Part shown: piece after piece, positions 1 to 8,733 of the stretch
Position numbering within the stretch: the stretch's first letter is position 1
Layout: each line of letters opens with the position of its first letter
From: an uncultured Bacteroidaceae bacterium
GTDB lineage: Bacteria; Bacteroidota; Bacteroidia; Bacteroidales; Bacteroidaceae
Assembly (NCBI GenBank): GCA_905236985.1
Contig: CAJORF010000120.1
Coordinates: forward strand, 1-37,972
Direction: 5' to 3'
DNA: 37,972 nt
Program-made: the position numbers and the translations under genes
The notes under the pieces: model-generated
What the model was told of the DNA's origin: nothing
Databases searched by the model: none
The model's input: the letters and a program-made list of their open reading frames with translations, nothing else

Positions 1-1
1 G

Positions 2-508
2 AGTGCCGAGCCGTTGTGCGACAGCCAGGGACATCGTTATCTCCGCATCCGCTTCAATAAGAAACCAAACTGGCGTTATCCTGTCATTACGGGCTCAATG
101 CTCGTTGACCTCGACAGCTTGCACGTTCTCTCCTTTAATGGTTCGCTCGACGGAAAGGTCGCTGTTAACAGTCGCTCTTTCCTTGATCAAAGAGGCTTCA
201 CCTTCCATCCGAGTGCCAGCATCTATTACGATTTCCGTCACGACCACGGTTTCACCGAAGTCTGGCACGCCGGCTTCCACACCACATCCTCCCTTCTCTT
301 CCGCATTTATGCCGAGGAATGGTACATGCTCATGAACTGCAGCGACCAACAAACTCCTGATTCCAGTGCGCTGCACAACACCGTCCTACGTATGTACGAC
401 GAGGAACAGCTTTCACCCCATCGTCCCATTCCCCTGGGTTCCCTTATCCCGCCTTTGATTACTTTCGACATCTTCAGCGAAAAGGCCGATTGGCGCTGGA
501 TCATGTAG
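2..508 (+). CDS. C-terminal fragment of an unidentified Bacteroidales protein (5' end outside the window)
   Basis: The reading frame is open from the first bases of the window to a TAG stop at 506-508, giving about 168 residues, so the real start lies to the left. The fragment alternates hydrophobic and polar residues like a beta-rich domain (for example GSMLVDLDSLHVLSFNGSLDG) and has no transmembrane segment. I do not recognise it with confidence. The pattern is compatible with the C-terminal domain of secreted Bacteroidales proteins with a carboxypeptidase-like regulatory domain, but that is a guess. It converges on the minus-strand exporter gene with a gap of only 24 bases, and no clear terminator hairpin separates them. 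Confidence 0.6.
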   Translation, partial: SAEPLCDSQGHRYLRIRFNKKPNWRYPVITGSMLVDLDSLHVLSFNGSLDGKVAVNSRSFLDQRGFTFHPSASIYYDFRHDHGFTEVWHAGFHTTSSLLFRIYAEEWYMLMNCSDQQTPDSSALHNTVLRMYDEEQLSPHRPIPLGSLIPPLITFDIFSEKADWRWIM

Positions 509-532
509 CCTTTCGTTTCTGTGCGCATCAGC

Positions 533-3500
533 TTATGTGATGATGTCGGAGAGGTTGATGATGTGATGACCGCCAGTGGCGAGTGCTTTGGCTTCATCGC
601 TGCTGTGATGAATGTGGAGGTTCGCCGGCATCGATGTGCAGGCAGCGGCCAGAGCCACGTCATCGCGATCGCTGGCGTAGGAGTGAACCTGCACCTCGGG
701 ATGCACGAGGGCGAACAGCAGGGCGAACTGCCCGCGTCCGGCGTTGATGATGTTCACGCGTTCCATGTCCTTGGTCTCGTAGCCATCGATCCACTGGCTG
801 AAATCATCGTAGTGCTTCAACAACCGTCTCGTCTCGCGTTCCACCTCGATGCCCTTATACATATATTTGTATATGAGGAAATCGTGGTAATAGTGTGTCG
901 TCTCAATCTCGCGGCACATCTGCCGGAAATGATCCTGATAGATATGGCGGAACGTCTGCGAGATGAGCTGCTCCGTCTCGCCGTAGCTATCCAGCTCTGT
1001 GGCTGTCACGCGAGTGCCAATCTCTACGTCAATGCGTCCGCGCGGGGGGAAAGCACTGCCGCGAGTCATGATGTGTGCCGTGCCGTGCAGGAAGATGGGC
1101 TGTATGTCGGCCTTGAGCGCGCGTGCCAAGTTGAAGGCTCCCTTGTGGAAACGGGAGATATGATCGCCGAACGTGCGCAGACCTTCGGGGAAGATACACA
1201 CACTATAGCCCTTGGACAGGGCTTCGGACACCTGTTCGCGCAGCTGGTCGTAGGGCTGATGGACGTTGAGGAAACCAGCCAGACGGAAGAAGTGGTGTAC
1301 GATGGGGTTACGCCACACGCGGTCGCCGATGACGATAACGATCCTTGGGTCAAGGGCCAGGATGTAAATCGGATCCAACAGCGACTGATGGTTGCACAGG
1401 ATGATGCTCGGGCGCGAGAAGTCGGTCTTCTCCTGACCCTTGATATATGCGGGTACACCCCAGATGTGGGTGATGTCGGCGTACATCGAACGCTGGATCA
1501 CGCGGTGCATCCATAGCTCGCGCTCACGCTTGCGCCAGCCGCCAGGAGCTGCTATCAGCCCACACACCGTGCCGTAGGCAACCTGGAAGAGATACACGCA
1601 AGCGCAGTACGTGATGCGGATCACCTGCTCGATGGTCACCGGCACACGCCGGGGCTTACCGTTCGTATGCGTGATCCAGTGGAACACGTAGGGAGGCAGG
1701 TAAAATGCCATCAGCACCACCGTGAACATCCCAACGATGGTCACTTCTGCCAGCGAGTGTAGTGCGGGATGGCGCGCCACGATGAGCGACCCCATACCGA
1801 TGAACATAATCAGCGCGGAGACGATGATGCTGTTCTTGAACGACGGCAGCACCTTCTTCCGATAGGCATACTCGCTGATGAGACCTTCCGTCATGAAGAT
1901 GGTGTAATCGTCGCCCTGACCGAAGATGAAGGTGGCGAGAATGACGTTCACGATATTGAACTCTATGCCAAAGATGCGCATGATTCCGAGGATCCAGATC
2001 CAGCCTACGGCCATCGGCAGGAAAGCCAACAGACTCAGCTCCAGCCGCCCAAACGACAGCCACAGGAACAGGAACACGATGAAACCGCAAGCGAAGCCGA
2101 TATAGTTGAAGTCATTGGACAAGGACTTCGCTACCGCGCTGTTCATACCGGTGAAGTCGAAGGCGTAGCCGTCAGTGCCGAGGGCGGCGTTGAGGGTCGT
2201 TTCGAGGGTAGTGCGCGAGCTCGAAGGACGCTCCACGCTGATCACATCCACCACGGAGCAGGCACCTGTGCTGGTACTGAACGCGTTGCTGAGCAACACC
2301 GAGCGCACGGGTTCGAAGTAGTTGAAGGGCTGCGGCGTATAGCTGGCATTCACGATCTCCGCAAAGCCGCTGAAGGCCGTCGCGCTGAAGCCGTATTTCG
2401 GGGCTTTCGCCTGCACGAGAGCCAGCACCTCGTCGCGGTGTGCCGCCCAATAAGCGTTCCAGCGGTCGATCCTGCGCTGCTGTTCCTCGGTGGAGCAGAC
2501 GAAGTCGGTCACATCGGTGCAGTGGCTGAGAGCGTTTGCACTGCGCAGGCTGTCCAAGAGCGGCGTGATGCGGCGGCGCACGTTGAGTGCCTCCTCCCAC
2601 GTCTCACCTTCCGCGACGAGATAGACATTCGTTGTGTCGTTCAATCCCGCCGACGCGTGGAGACCGCTCAACAGCTCCTTCTGTTCAGCATTCATGTAAT
2701 TGATATGCTGCATATTGGTGTCGAACGAGGTGTCGAGGCTGAACCATCCGAACAGTAGCGTTAGCACCACAACGATGAAGGAGAGGAGAGGGGAGAGGCG
2801 TTTCGTGGCTGAACGTGATCCTTGATAGCGGCGCAGGAAGGGGTGATGCAGCAGACGGGAGAAGAAGCGCACAAAGGGCAATCGTTCCGGACCATGATGA
2901 GCCTCGGTCTTCACCAGATGTGGCAGGAACAGCAGCACAAAGAGGATGGTGCCAACGAGCATGAAGGCCGCGAACAACCCCAGGTCGCGCAGTGCAGGAG
3001 CGTCTAACGGAATCAAGCTGGCAAAGGCACCTACGGTGGTGATATTGCCGATGAGCAGCGGTGCCACCATATCCTTCAGCACCTCGCGTGCTGTGCCGCC
3101 GTGGTCGGTATGTGCTATGAAATGTAGGGGATAGTTCACGGCGATACCGATGATGATCGAACCAATGCCAAGCACGATGAGCGAGACATCGCTGCGCACC
3201 ACAGCCATGAAGCCCATTGCGAAGAGCCAGCCAAACACGATGGCCAGGCCGATGAGCAGCAGGTGCTTGACTTTGCGGAAGGCAAACACCAGCAGCAACA
3301 GGATCAGTGTCACTGCAATTGAGATGGCCCACTGGCTGTCGGCCTTGATGCGTGCGGCGTTTCCCACGGCAATCACGGGCGAGCCGGTGATGCCCACCTT
3401 CACCTCAGGCACGTCATCCATCGTCTGTTGCGCTGCGCTATCCACATAGCTGACCAGACGGCTGTTCTGCGCGGACTCCATCGCTCCGAAGGGCGACTTC

Positions 3501-4150
3501 ACCACGGCCACTGCATAGCGATGCCCAGGCGTGTAAAGGTAGCCATCGTCAATCTCAACAGGCAAGTTGCGTTGGCGGGCTTGCAGACGCGTCATGGCTG
3601 GTGAGAAGAGTTCGAGCGGGTCATAGGCTATGCTCGGTGTCAGGATGCCAGTCGCCGGCATCATCAGCATCTGCACGTCGGTGGCTAACTGGCGGTCGGC
3701 GAAGTCGGGGTCGGACAGCAGCCGCTCCATTCTCACGTAGTCGGAATCAACGAGCATCAGTGGGATATTCTGATAGATGAAATCCGTGATGCCCAGCACT
3801 TTGTCGAAATCCACCTGCGTCATCACCTCGCCTGTCATCTCCTTGCCAGAGCCCGATTGGAGTCGCTCGGCAAAGCAATCGACAGCATCTGTCAGCGCCG
3901 CATCGTCCGTGGCGCTACTGTCTTTCATCTCGAACAGGGCAAACACGCTCTGACCGCCGGAGATGTCCTGGTACAGCGTGATTGCTTTCTGCTCATTCCC
4001 GCTGATGGGCAGGAAATCGTAGATATTCTCGTTGTATGTCAGTGACGCCATCATGGCCACCAGCACGCCCATCGACGCGATGAGGAGACCCATGCACAGG
4101 CGGCGTCGGCCCTGGAAGTAATCGAATATGCGGAGGAAGAACTGAATCAT
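533..4150 (-). CDS. MMPL/RND-type exporter fused to a PlsC-like acyltransferase and a C-terminal Rossmann-like segment
   Basis: This 1205-residue protein is the last gene of the dialkylresorcinol-type operon. Residues 1 to about 860 form an MMPL/RND permease: one N-terminal membrane helix, a large extracytoplasmic loop, a bundle of helices near 275-420, then a second loop and bundle. Residues about 895-1050 form a glycerolipid acyltransferase domain with the HX4D motif (NHQSLLD, His921 and Asp926) and FPEG near 989. The last 80 residues (from about 1128) read as the start of a Rossmann-type methyltransferase fold (INAGRGQFALLFALVHP, then an acidic SDRDD). The ATG overlaps the stop of the preceding BtrH-like gene (ATGA), implying coupled translation. 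Inferred role: export of the lipid or pigment across the inner membrane, coupled to acyl transfer. The substrate is unproven. Confidence 0.9.
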   Translation of the reverse strand: MIQFFLRIFDYFQGRRRLCMGLLIASMGVLVAMMASLTYNENIYDFLPISGNEQKAITLYQDISGGQSVFALFEMKDSSATDDAALTDAVDCFAERLQSGSGKEMTGEVMTQVDFDKVLGITDFIYQNIPLMLVDSDYVRMERLLSDPDFADRQLATDVQMLMMPATGILTPSIAYDPLELFSPAMTRLQARQRNLPVEIDDGYLYTPGHRYAVAVVKSPFGAMESAQNSRLVSYVDSAAQQTMDDVPEVKVGITGSPVIAVGNAARIKADSQWAISIAVTLILLLLVFAFRKVKHLLLIGLAIVFGWLFAMGFMAVVRSDVSLIVLGIGSIIIGIAVNYPLHFIAHTDHGGTAREVLKDMVAPLLIGNITTVGAFASLIPLDAPALRDLGLFAAFMLVGTILFVLLFLPHLVKTEAHHGPERLPFVRFFSRLLHHPFLRRYQGSRSATKRLSPLLSFIVVVLTLLFGWFSLDTSFDTNMQHINYMNAEQKELLSGLHASAGLNDTTNVYLVAEGETWEEALNVRRRITPLLDSLRSANALSHCTDVTDFVCSTEEQQRRIDRWNAYWAAHRDEVLALVQAKAPKYGFSATAFSGFAEIVNASYTPQPFNYFEPVRSVLLSNAFSTSTGACSVVDVISVERPSSSRTTLETTLNAALGTDGYAFDFTGMNSAVAKSLSNDFNYIGFACGFIVFLFLWLSFGRLELSLLAFLPMAVGWIWILGIMRIFGIEFNIVNVILATFIFGQGDDYTIFMTEGLISEYAYRKKVLPSFKNSIIVSALIMFIGMGSLIVARHPALHSLAEVTIVGMFTVVLMAFYLPPYVFHWITHTNGKPRRVPVTIEQVIRITYCACVYLFQVAYGTVCGLIAAPGGWRKRERELWMHRVIQRSMYADITHIWGVPAYIKGQEKTDFSRPSIILCNHQSLLDPIYILALDPRIVIVIGDRVWRNPIVHHFFRLAGFLNVHQPYDQLREQVSEALSKGYSVCIFPEGLRTFGDHISRFHKGAFNLARALKADIQPIFLHGTAHIMTRGSAFPPRGRIDVEIGTRVTATELDSYGETEQLISQTFRHIYQDHFRQMCREIETTHYYHDFLIYKYMYKGIEVERETRRLLKHYDDFSQWIDGYETKDMERVNIINAGRGQFALLFALVHPEVQVHSYASDRDDVALAAACTSMPANLHIHHSSDEAKALATGGHHIINLSDIIT

Positions 4151-5169
4151 TTGACGGCGTCGTTGAGGTCAAGGAAGAACTGACGTTCCAGCAACGCTAT
4201 CTGGTGAAGCTGGTCGCCAAGATCGTTGTAGTTTTTCTCGTTGTCACTGCGCTGCTTGAAGATGCGAGCCGACGTGTAGGCGAACTCGCGCCACAGGTCG
4301 CCAATCTCCGTGATGCGGCGCGAGAAGTCATTCAGTACCGTCAAGCCTGTGCGCTCGGCGGCCTCCTGAAGGAATGCACCGTACAGGAAACGGAAACCAG
4401 CACCGCCCGTGCCGATCTCTTCCAGCATACGGATCACCTGCGCCAAGTTGAGCTTTGCACGCCGAGCACCCATCGTCTGTTCCCACGTGCGGATGCGCAC
4501 TGAAAGGTATTCGATGCCGTTCACACCAACAGGCTTCACCCACTTAGGCTCGCTTGTCATGAACCAGCACGCTTTCTTGATGCTCTTGATGATGAGCGCG
4601 TTCAGGTCTGGTAGCTCATCGGGCATACGCGTGATGTGGTACATCTGACCCATCAGGGGATACACGCCGCCTTTCGGAAAACGAGCACGCATGAGATCCT
4701 TACGCGAGATGGTTACCTTCTCCACTGCGTTGGCGTCCAGCACCGTGTAGTCACCCGTCCGTTCATCCTTTCCTGTGATGGCAATGTTGTGGCCGTTGAA
4801 GTGAAAGCGGTACTCCAGAGGCATATACGGCAGGTAGTACATACCCACAACGCAGCCCACTGGCTCACGCTTCTCCATCAGCAGATAGTCCAGCTCCCGC
4901 ATCGCTTTCTCCTTGCTCAGGAAAAATTGGGTACGGGTCTCCACGCCCAGCATCTTCATGATGCGCTTGAAAAGCACACCGGGGAATGTGCGAAACGACG
5001 TCACAGGCATTCCGCCCATCTTCAGGAAAGGGATATGGGTGAAGAAGATGCCGTAGGCCAAACCGAAGATCATCGGCTCAGACAGATCAAGGCCGTGGTA
5101 GCGCAGCAGCGTCGAGATCGCGCCGTTCTCGCAGTGGGCATTGGGGCGGTGTTCTAAGTTGAGTTCCAT
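4147..5169 (-). CDS. BtrH N-terminal-domain protein, putative ACP-dependent acyltransferase
   Basis: This 340-residue protein begins with HRPNAHCENGAISTLLRYHG, the signature of the BtrH N-terminal domain family. The likely nucleophile is Cys13. A conserved NGHNIAITGKDE segment around residues 125-140, followed by DYTVLDAN, probably supplies the His and Asp of a papain-like triad. The founding member BtrH transfers an acyl group from a carrier protein to an amine in butirosin synthesis. The C-terminal half (about 190-340) is helical and resembles the DUF4872-type partner domain. The gene lies 7 bases after the HTH-like gene and overlaps the exporter by 4 bases. In this setting it could acylate or esterify the resorcinol product; that is inference. 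It has no signal peptide, so it is probably cytoplasmic. Confidence 0.85.
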   Translation of the reverse strand: MELNLEHRPNAHCENGAISTLLRYHGLDLSEPMIFGLAYGIFFTHIPFLKMGGMPVTSFRTFPGVLFKRIMKMLGVETRTQFFLSKEKAMRELDYLLMEKREPVGCVVGMYYLPYMPLEYRFHFNGHNIAITGKDERTGDYTVLDANAVEKVTISRKDLMRARFPKGGVYPLMGQMYHITRMPDELPDLNALIIKSIKKACWFMTSEPKWVKPVGVNGIEYLSVRIRTWEQTMGARRAKLNLAQVIRMLEEIGTGGAGFRFLYGAFLQEAAERTGLTVLNDFSRRITEIGDLWREFAYTSARIFKQRSDNEKNYNDLGDQLHQIALLERQFFLDLNDAVK

Positions 5170-5176
5170 GATAAGT

Positions 5177-5578
5177 CTATGTTGGGATGCTTTTCAGCTC
5201 TTCGACACTGATGCGCAGCACGTCCGCGTAGGTTGTCAGCATCGCATCGTCCAACTGGGCGAAACCGTCCGGCTGGAAATGTTTCCTCACCGTGCGCTTC
5301 GACACGCCGGCATAGTCGGCCAGCAAACCCTCGTCCATCAGCCCACGCGCCGCGTGATAGGCCAGCGGACTCGCCTTGCCCGCCCGCACGTCCGCGAGGA
5401 TCGACTGGCACTGCTCGTCAATGTCTTCCATGATCACGTCCAGAGCCAGATTCTTCGGCTCCCAGCCTGAGCTCATCACCCGCTGGTAGCGGCCTTCGCT
5501 ATCCACGGCATAATCCGTGTCGCGGATCACTGTGCCCTTCATGTATTTCAAGTCTTGGGGAACTTCTTCTATCTTCAT
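5177..5578 (-). CDS. small protein with a helix-turn-helix-like C-terminal half, DAR-operon associated
   Basis: This 133-residue soluble protein has no signal peptide. Residues about 80-130 (LLADYAGVSKRTVRKHF followed by TTYADVLRISVEEL) look like a Cro/C1-type helix-turn-helix with a trailing helix. The N-terminal 60 residues are acidic and have no family I recognise. It sits between darB (3 bases upstream) and the btrH-like gene (7 bases downstream), so it is translated as part of the operon. A DNA-binding regulator so tightly embedded mid-operon would be unusual. A protein-protein adaptor role in the biosynthetic complex is an alternative. The gene is clearly real; the function is unknown. 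Confidence 0.8.
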   Translation of the reverse strand: MKIEEVPQDLKYMKGTVIRDTDYAVDSEGRYQRVMSSGWEPKNLALDVIMEDIDEQCQSILADVRAGKASPLAYHAARGLMDEGLLADYAGVSKRTVRKHFQPDGFAQLDDAMLTTYADVLRISVEELKSIPT

Positions 5579-5581
5579 GGC

Positions 5582-6718
5582 TTACACGGCTGTTAGCATA
5601 CAATAACAATACGAGAAACGGGCACTCTCTGGCACCATCACCAACACACGTTGTCCCCGCTTCAGCTGCCCCGAGTGCATCAGTCCCTCGATGAGAGAGA
5701 AAGCCGACGCTGACGCCAGGTTGCCCACGTGGGGCAGATTCACAAACCATTTGCTGTCATCGAAGCAGAAACCGTGCGAACGGCACTCAGTCTGGATCCT
5801 ATCCCAGAAATACATCGAGGACAGATGTGGCAGGAACCAATCGACATCCGATGCCGTGAAGTGGTGCTTCTCAAATAGTTCCAGCAGGAAATCCACGCCA
5901 AGTGGCACAATGCTCTCACCCAGGATCTTCGTGTCCTGCTTCAAGGCAAACAGCGAACGCGTCAGCCACTCGTTCTCAGGGTACATCGACCAGCCTTGCA
6001 GCCGACCCTCCGCGTCCTTCTCGCCACCAGCGTACATACACGTCGGACGGCTGTTTGCAAACGATGTGATCTCTATCCAATCCACACGAAGCGACACGGC
6101 ACCTGCCGCAGGCTTGCCCTGCAACAGCAGCGCATAAGCCCCGTCACTCAGCATCCAGCGCAGGAACTCCTTCTCGAATGCCAGCATCGGGTACTTACGC
6201 ACACGAGGCAGCTGTTCAGACTCTTTCTGGAAATACGAGGCGCGCATCCAGGCAGACATGCGCTCCGAAGCCGCTGCCACTGCATTCAGCGTCGGATCCA
6301 GCTGCACCGCCATACAAGCGTACTTCAGTGCATCCGCTCCCGCGCAGCACGAACCTGCAAAAGACACCACCTCTATGTGGCGGTCACCGCCCAACTCGCC
6401 GTGTACCATCACACCGTGCGATGGCATCACTTGTTCCGGCGAAGCCGTACCGCAGGCCAGCACGTCGATGTCTTCCAGACCAAACTCTTCGTCCGTCAGA
6501 CCCCGGATAGCCTCCGCACACATCTCAACGCTCGTATGCGTCACATCCCCCTCTCGGTTCAGCGCATAGTAACGCTCCTTGATTCCATTGTGGTACAGGA
6601 TCAACGCCTTCGCACGCGACGGCTGACCATCCACCATACCCAGATAGTCCTCCATCTCATCATTCCCGACAGCCTTGTTCGGCAGGAATCCAGCTGCCCT
6701 ATTGATATATACTTCCAC
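5582..6718 (-). CDS. darB: DarB-like ketosynthase (KAS III fold), dialkylresorcinol biosynthesis
   Basis: This 378-residue thiolase-fold protein has the KAS III catalytic set: Cys124/Cys125 in FAGSCCAGADALK, His298 in FLPHLSS and Asn333 in HVGNLASAS. In characterised dialkylresorcinol clusters DarB condenses a beta-ketoacyl thioester with a second activated acyl chain to make a cyclohexanedione, which DarA then aromatises. Its position 12 bases after darA fits this pairing. The start is a GTG directly preceded by AAGGAG. An in-frame stop lies four codons upstream of that GTG and the reading MEVYI matches the family start, so GTG is preferred although the spacing to the purine tract is essentially zero. 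The HTH-like gene follows after 3 bases. Confidence 0.88.
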   Translation of the reverse strand: MEVYINRAAGFLPNKAVGNDEMEDYLGMVDGQPSRAKALILYHNGIKERYYALNREGDVTHTSVEMCAEAIRGLTDEEFGLEDIDVLACGTASPEQVMPSHGVMVHGELGGDRHIEVVSFAGSCCAGADALKYACMAVQLDPTLNAVAAASERMSAWMRASYFQKESEQLPRVRKYPMLAFEKEFLRWMLSDGAYALLLQGKPAAGAVSLRVDWIEITSFANSRPTCMYAGGEKDAEGRLQGWSMYPENEWLTRSLFALKQDTKILGESIVPLGVDFLLELFEKHHFTASDVDWFLPHLSSMYFWDRIQTECRSHGFCFDDSKWFVNLPHVGNLASASAFSLIEGLMHSGQLKRGQRVLVMVPESARFSYCYCMLTAV

Positions 6719-6730
6719 CTCCTTGTATGA

Positions 6731-7612
6731 TTATTTTTTTAACTTTCTTAATCCTTTATTCAGAGAATAAATCACCGGACTCCACGGCGACACCACGAAC
6801 AGTACCGTCATCAAGTACCAGTCAAACAACTTCACACGCCAGCGGCGATGCGGATCGCGGAAACCGCCAGCCCTGCGGACAAACTTCGCCCAGAAACCAA
6901 ACATCCTGTGCCCCGTCTGCTCCATGAACATCACCACAGGCTTCTCATGCACAGCACCAGCTGCATCCAACTGCGACTGCAGACATGTGAAATCACCTTT
7001 CGCCGCAGCATCTCTGATGATCGCACCGAAGCGCGAAGCTTCCTGTATATCCTTTTCCGTGATGCCTGCCGCTGGCAGCAGCCACGTCCCTTCCTTCTTG
7101 CCATAAACCAGCCAGCGGATGATCGTCACCAGGCTCACCAGATTTGGACCCTCGTCCTGAAGCAAAATATGTCCCACGAACTGCCCACCGGCCTCCTCCA
7201 CATACCCGCGCACCTTCTCGCGCGTCATCAGCCACATATTGCGGCAAGCGTTCACGAACACCACAGGACGGCCCTGCAAGTACACCCGAACGGCAGCGTC
7301 CATGAAAAACGACTGCAAGGGCAACGAGGGCGACAGGAACCAGGACTGACCCACTACCAACACCACATCCGCATCAGCCACATCACGCAAATCCATACGT
7401 TCAATGCCCGAGGGAGGCATACCCAAACGTGTCTCGGGGAACGTGTCGAAGAAAATATCGCGAGGCCAGGGAAACGGATAACGCTCCACCGGCACGATCT
7501 CCTTCATCACAACGACACCGCAACCATCTTCTGACGACAATGGACCGGCGATACGCTGCGCAACACTCAACGCCTGACCGCTCTGTGTATAATAAAAAAC
7601 TACAGTCTTCAT
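6731..7612 (-). CDS. darA: DarA-like dialkylresorcinol condensing/aromatising enzyme (flavodoxin-like)
   Basis: This 293-residue protein opens with MKTVVFYYTQSGQALSVAQ, the flavodoxin-like phosphate-binding loop of the DarA family. It keeps the FPFPWPRDIFFDTFPE segment that I associate with Bacteroidetes dialkylresorcinol condensing enzymes. DarA oxidises or aromatises the cyclohexanedione made by DarB. A hydrophobic stretch near residues 262-281 (WYLMTVLFVVSPWSPVIY) suggests membrane association, sensible for a lipidic product. It follows the FabZ-like gene after a 58-base A/T-rich spacer and precedes darB by 12 bases. The pairing with darB makes this the most secure pathway marker in the operon. 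Confidence 0.88.
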   Translation of the reverse strand: MKTVVFYYTQSGQALSVAQRIAGPLSSEDGCGVVVMKEIVPVERYPFPWPRDIFFDTFPETRLGMPPSGIERMDLRDVADADVVLVVGQSWFLSPSLPLQSFFMDAAVRVYLQGRPVVFVNACRNMWLMTREKVRGYVEEAGGQFVGHILLQDEGPNLVSLVTIIRWLVYGKKEGTWLLPAAGITEKDIQEASRFGAIIRDAAAKGDFTCLQSQLDAAGAVHEKPVVMFMEQTGHRMFGFWAKFVRRAGGFRDPHRRWRVKLFDWYLMTVLFVVSPWSPVIYSLNKGLRKLKK

Positions 7613-7620
7613 CTCCTATA

Positions 7621-7670
7621 TCTCACTTTTCCCAATTTTATAATTTTATAATTTTATATTTTCTAATAAT
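7621..7670. repeat. A/T-rich low-complexity spacer
   Basis: The gap between the FabZ-like gene and darA consists largely of repeated TTTTATAA-like units (TAATTTTATAATTTTATA). Very similar tracts lie at 9132-9222, inside the ApeP-like gene at 9412-9456, and at 37862-37892. No gene, hairpin terminator or promoter is visible in it. Confidence 0.6.
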
Positions 7671-8036
7671 TCATTTTTTCATTTTCACCTTCATCGTCGC
7701 GCAGTTTCTCCCCGCTTCATCCTCCACACACACGTTTGCGCTCACCGCCAGCTCATCTTCGCACACCTTTGCGAACCTGAACACCAGCACCCCCTCGTTG
7801 CCTATTGCCTTTCGGAATCGGATATTCGGCGCGACCTGCAGCTGCAACCGCTCGCCCAACTGCTCCTCCGTCAGCTCCACCGCCATCTTCACCAGACACA
7901 CCCCTGGCGTCATGGGATGGCCTGGGAAGTGCGCGTCATAGATGAAGTGCGCCGGATTCAGACGCACAAGCATGGCGAAGCCGTCAGTCGTCGCCTCGCT
8001 GTTGAGGATCTCGTAGAAGTCGCCTTGCAGTCTCAT
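7671..8036 (-). CDS. FabZ-like 3-hydroxyacyl-ACP dehydratase (hotdog fold)
   Basis: This 121-residue single-hotdog protein carries the FabZ-type active-site segment AHFPGHPMTPGVCLVKMAVEL, with His36 as the expected catalytic base. It would dehydrate a 3-hydroxyacyl thioester during chain building for the resorcinol or polyene product. Canonical FabZ is about 140-150 residues and begins with a PHRYPF-like motif; here the N-terminus is different (MRLQGDFYEILN), as in dehydratases dedicated to aryl-polyene/DAR clusters. Its ATG overlaps the stop of the LolA-like gene (ATGA). The last residues (MKVKMKK) are encoded by a TTCATTTTTTCATTTTC tract that resembles the neighbouring low-complexity spacer. 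Confidence 0.82.
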   Translation of the reverse strand: MRLQGDFYEILNSEATTDGFAMLVRLNPAHFIYDAHFPGHPMTPGVCLVKMAVELTEEQLGERLQLQVAPNIRFRKAIGNEGVLVFRFAKVCEDELAVSANVCVEDEAGRNCATMKVKMKK

Positions 8037-8710
8037 TTCGTGATGTCAAACAAATGGCCATCTATTGCACCGTTCGTCTTCACGTTCGTCAGCGTCACTA
8101 CCGTCGCGTCGCCCGTCTTCTCCGTCATCTTCACACTGCTCACCATCGTCTGTGTCGCATTGAACGTCACCTCTATCACGCTGTAGATCTGCTTCAGCTC
8201 CTTCTTCTTGGGGAACATCTTCGCCATGTACGTCCCGTCCTTCACGTAGATCTCCACCGTGAAGTCCGACGTGCTCTTCAGACCCGCACCCGTGATACAG
8301 TTCAGGATGATGTCCGTGATCTGGCGGAACATCTTATTTCCTTTCACGTCGATGTTCTTCGTCGATTTCGTCGATTTCAGCTGCACCTGGTCACCATTCA
8401 GGATGAACGTGTAGTCGTAAGGTGCCACATACTGCCACCGCAGCTTCGACGGACGCTGGAAGTACATCACGCCGTGCGACTTCATATCCGAACTCAGCAG
8501 CGACATCGACTTCGTCTGCGTGAACTCGCACTCCATGCTGGCCATCGCAGCCGCCGCCTTATCAATCTTCTCCAACACCTCACGCTGCACATCAGCCGAC
8601 ACGCGCGTCTGCGCCATACCACCAACCGGCATGAGCCACAGCAACACTGTCGCTATTGCCGCTTGTAATGTACAATGGTTCAAGTATAATGAATAACTTT
8701 TCCTTTTCAT
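8033..8710 (-). CDS. LolA-like outer-membrane lipoprotein/lipid carrier
   Basis: From the ATG at 8708-8710 the product has 225 residues; a TTG nine bases earlier is a poorer start. The N-terminus is a signal peptide (basic MKRKS, hydrophobic AAIATVLLWLMPVGGMAQ, cleavage probably after GMA-Q). The mature part has LolA-like features: an early helix (DKAAAAMASMECEFTQTKSM), then beta strands with a PSKLRWQY core and YTFILNGDQVQLKS. LolA proteins shuttle lipoproteins across the periplasm in a hydrophobic half-barrel. Cluster-associated paralogs in DAR/aryl-polyene loci are thought to help deliver the lipid product to the outer membrane. It overlaps the FabZ-like gene by 4 bases. Confidence 0.82.
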   Translation of the reverse strand: MKRKSYSLYLNHCTLQAAIATVLLWLMPVGGMAQTRVSADVQREVLEKIDKAAAAMASMECEFTQTKSMSLLSSDMKSHGVMYFQRPSKLRWQYVAPYDYTFILNGDQVQLKSTKSTKNIDVKGNKMFRQITDIILNCITGAGLKSTSDFTVEIYVKDGTYMAKMFPKKKELKQIYSVIEVTFNATQTMVSSVKMTEKTGDATVVTLTNVKTNGAIDGHLFDITK

Positions 8711-8733
8711 AATATGCAATATTCTTTAAATTT

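Noticed and set aside
521..1516. Long open frame on the plus strand (331 codons) opposite the MMPL-acyltransferase gene
   Set aside because: It mirrors the minus-strand coding sequence, which carries clear motifs. The frame is open because of codon bias and its translation shows no domain.
1769..2758. Second long plus-strand frame (329 codons) opposite the exporter
   Set aside because: Same antisense shadow; the product is rich in His, Glu and Arg without any motif.
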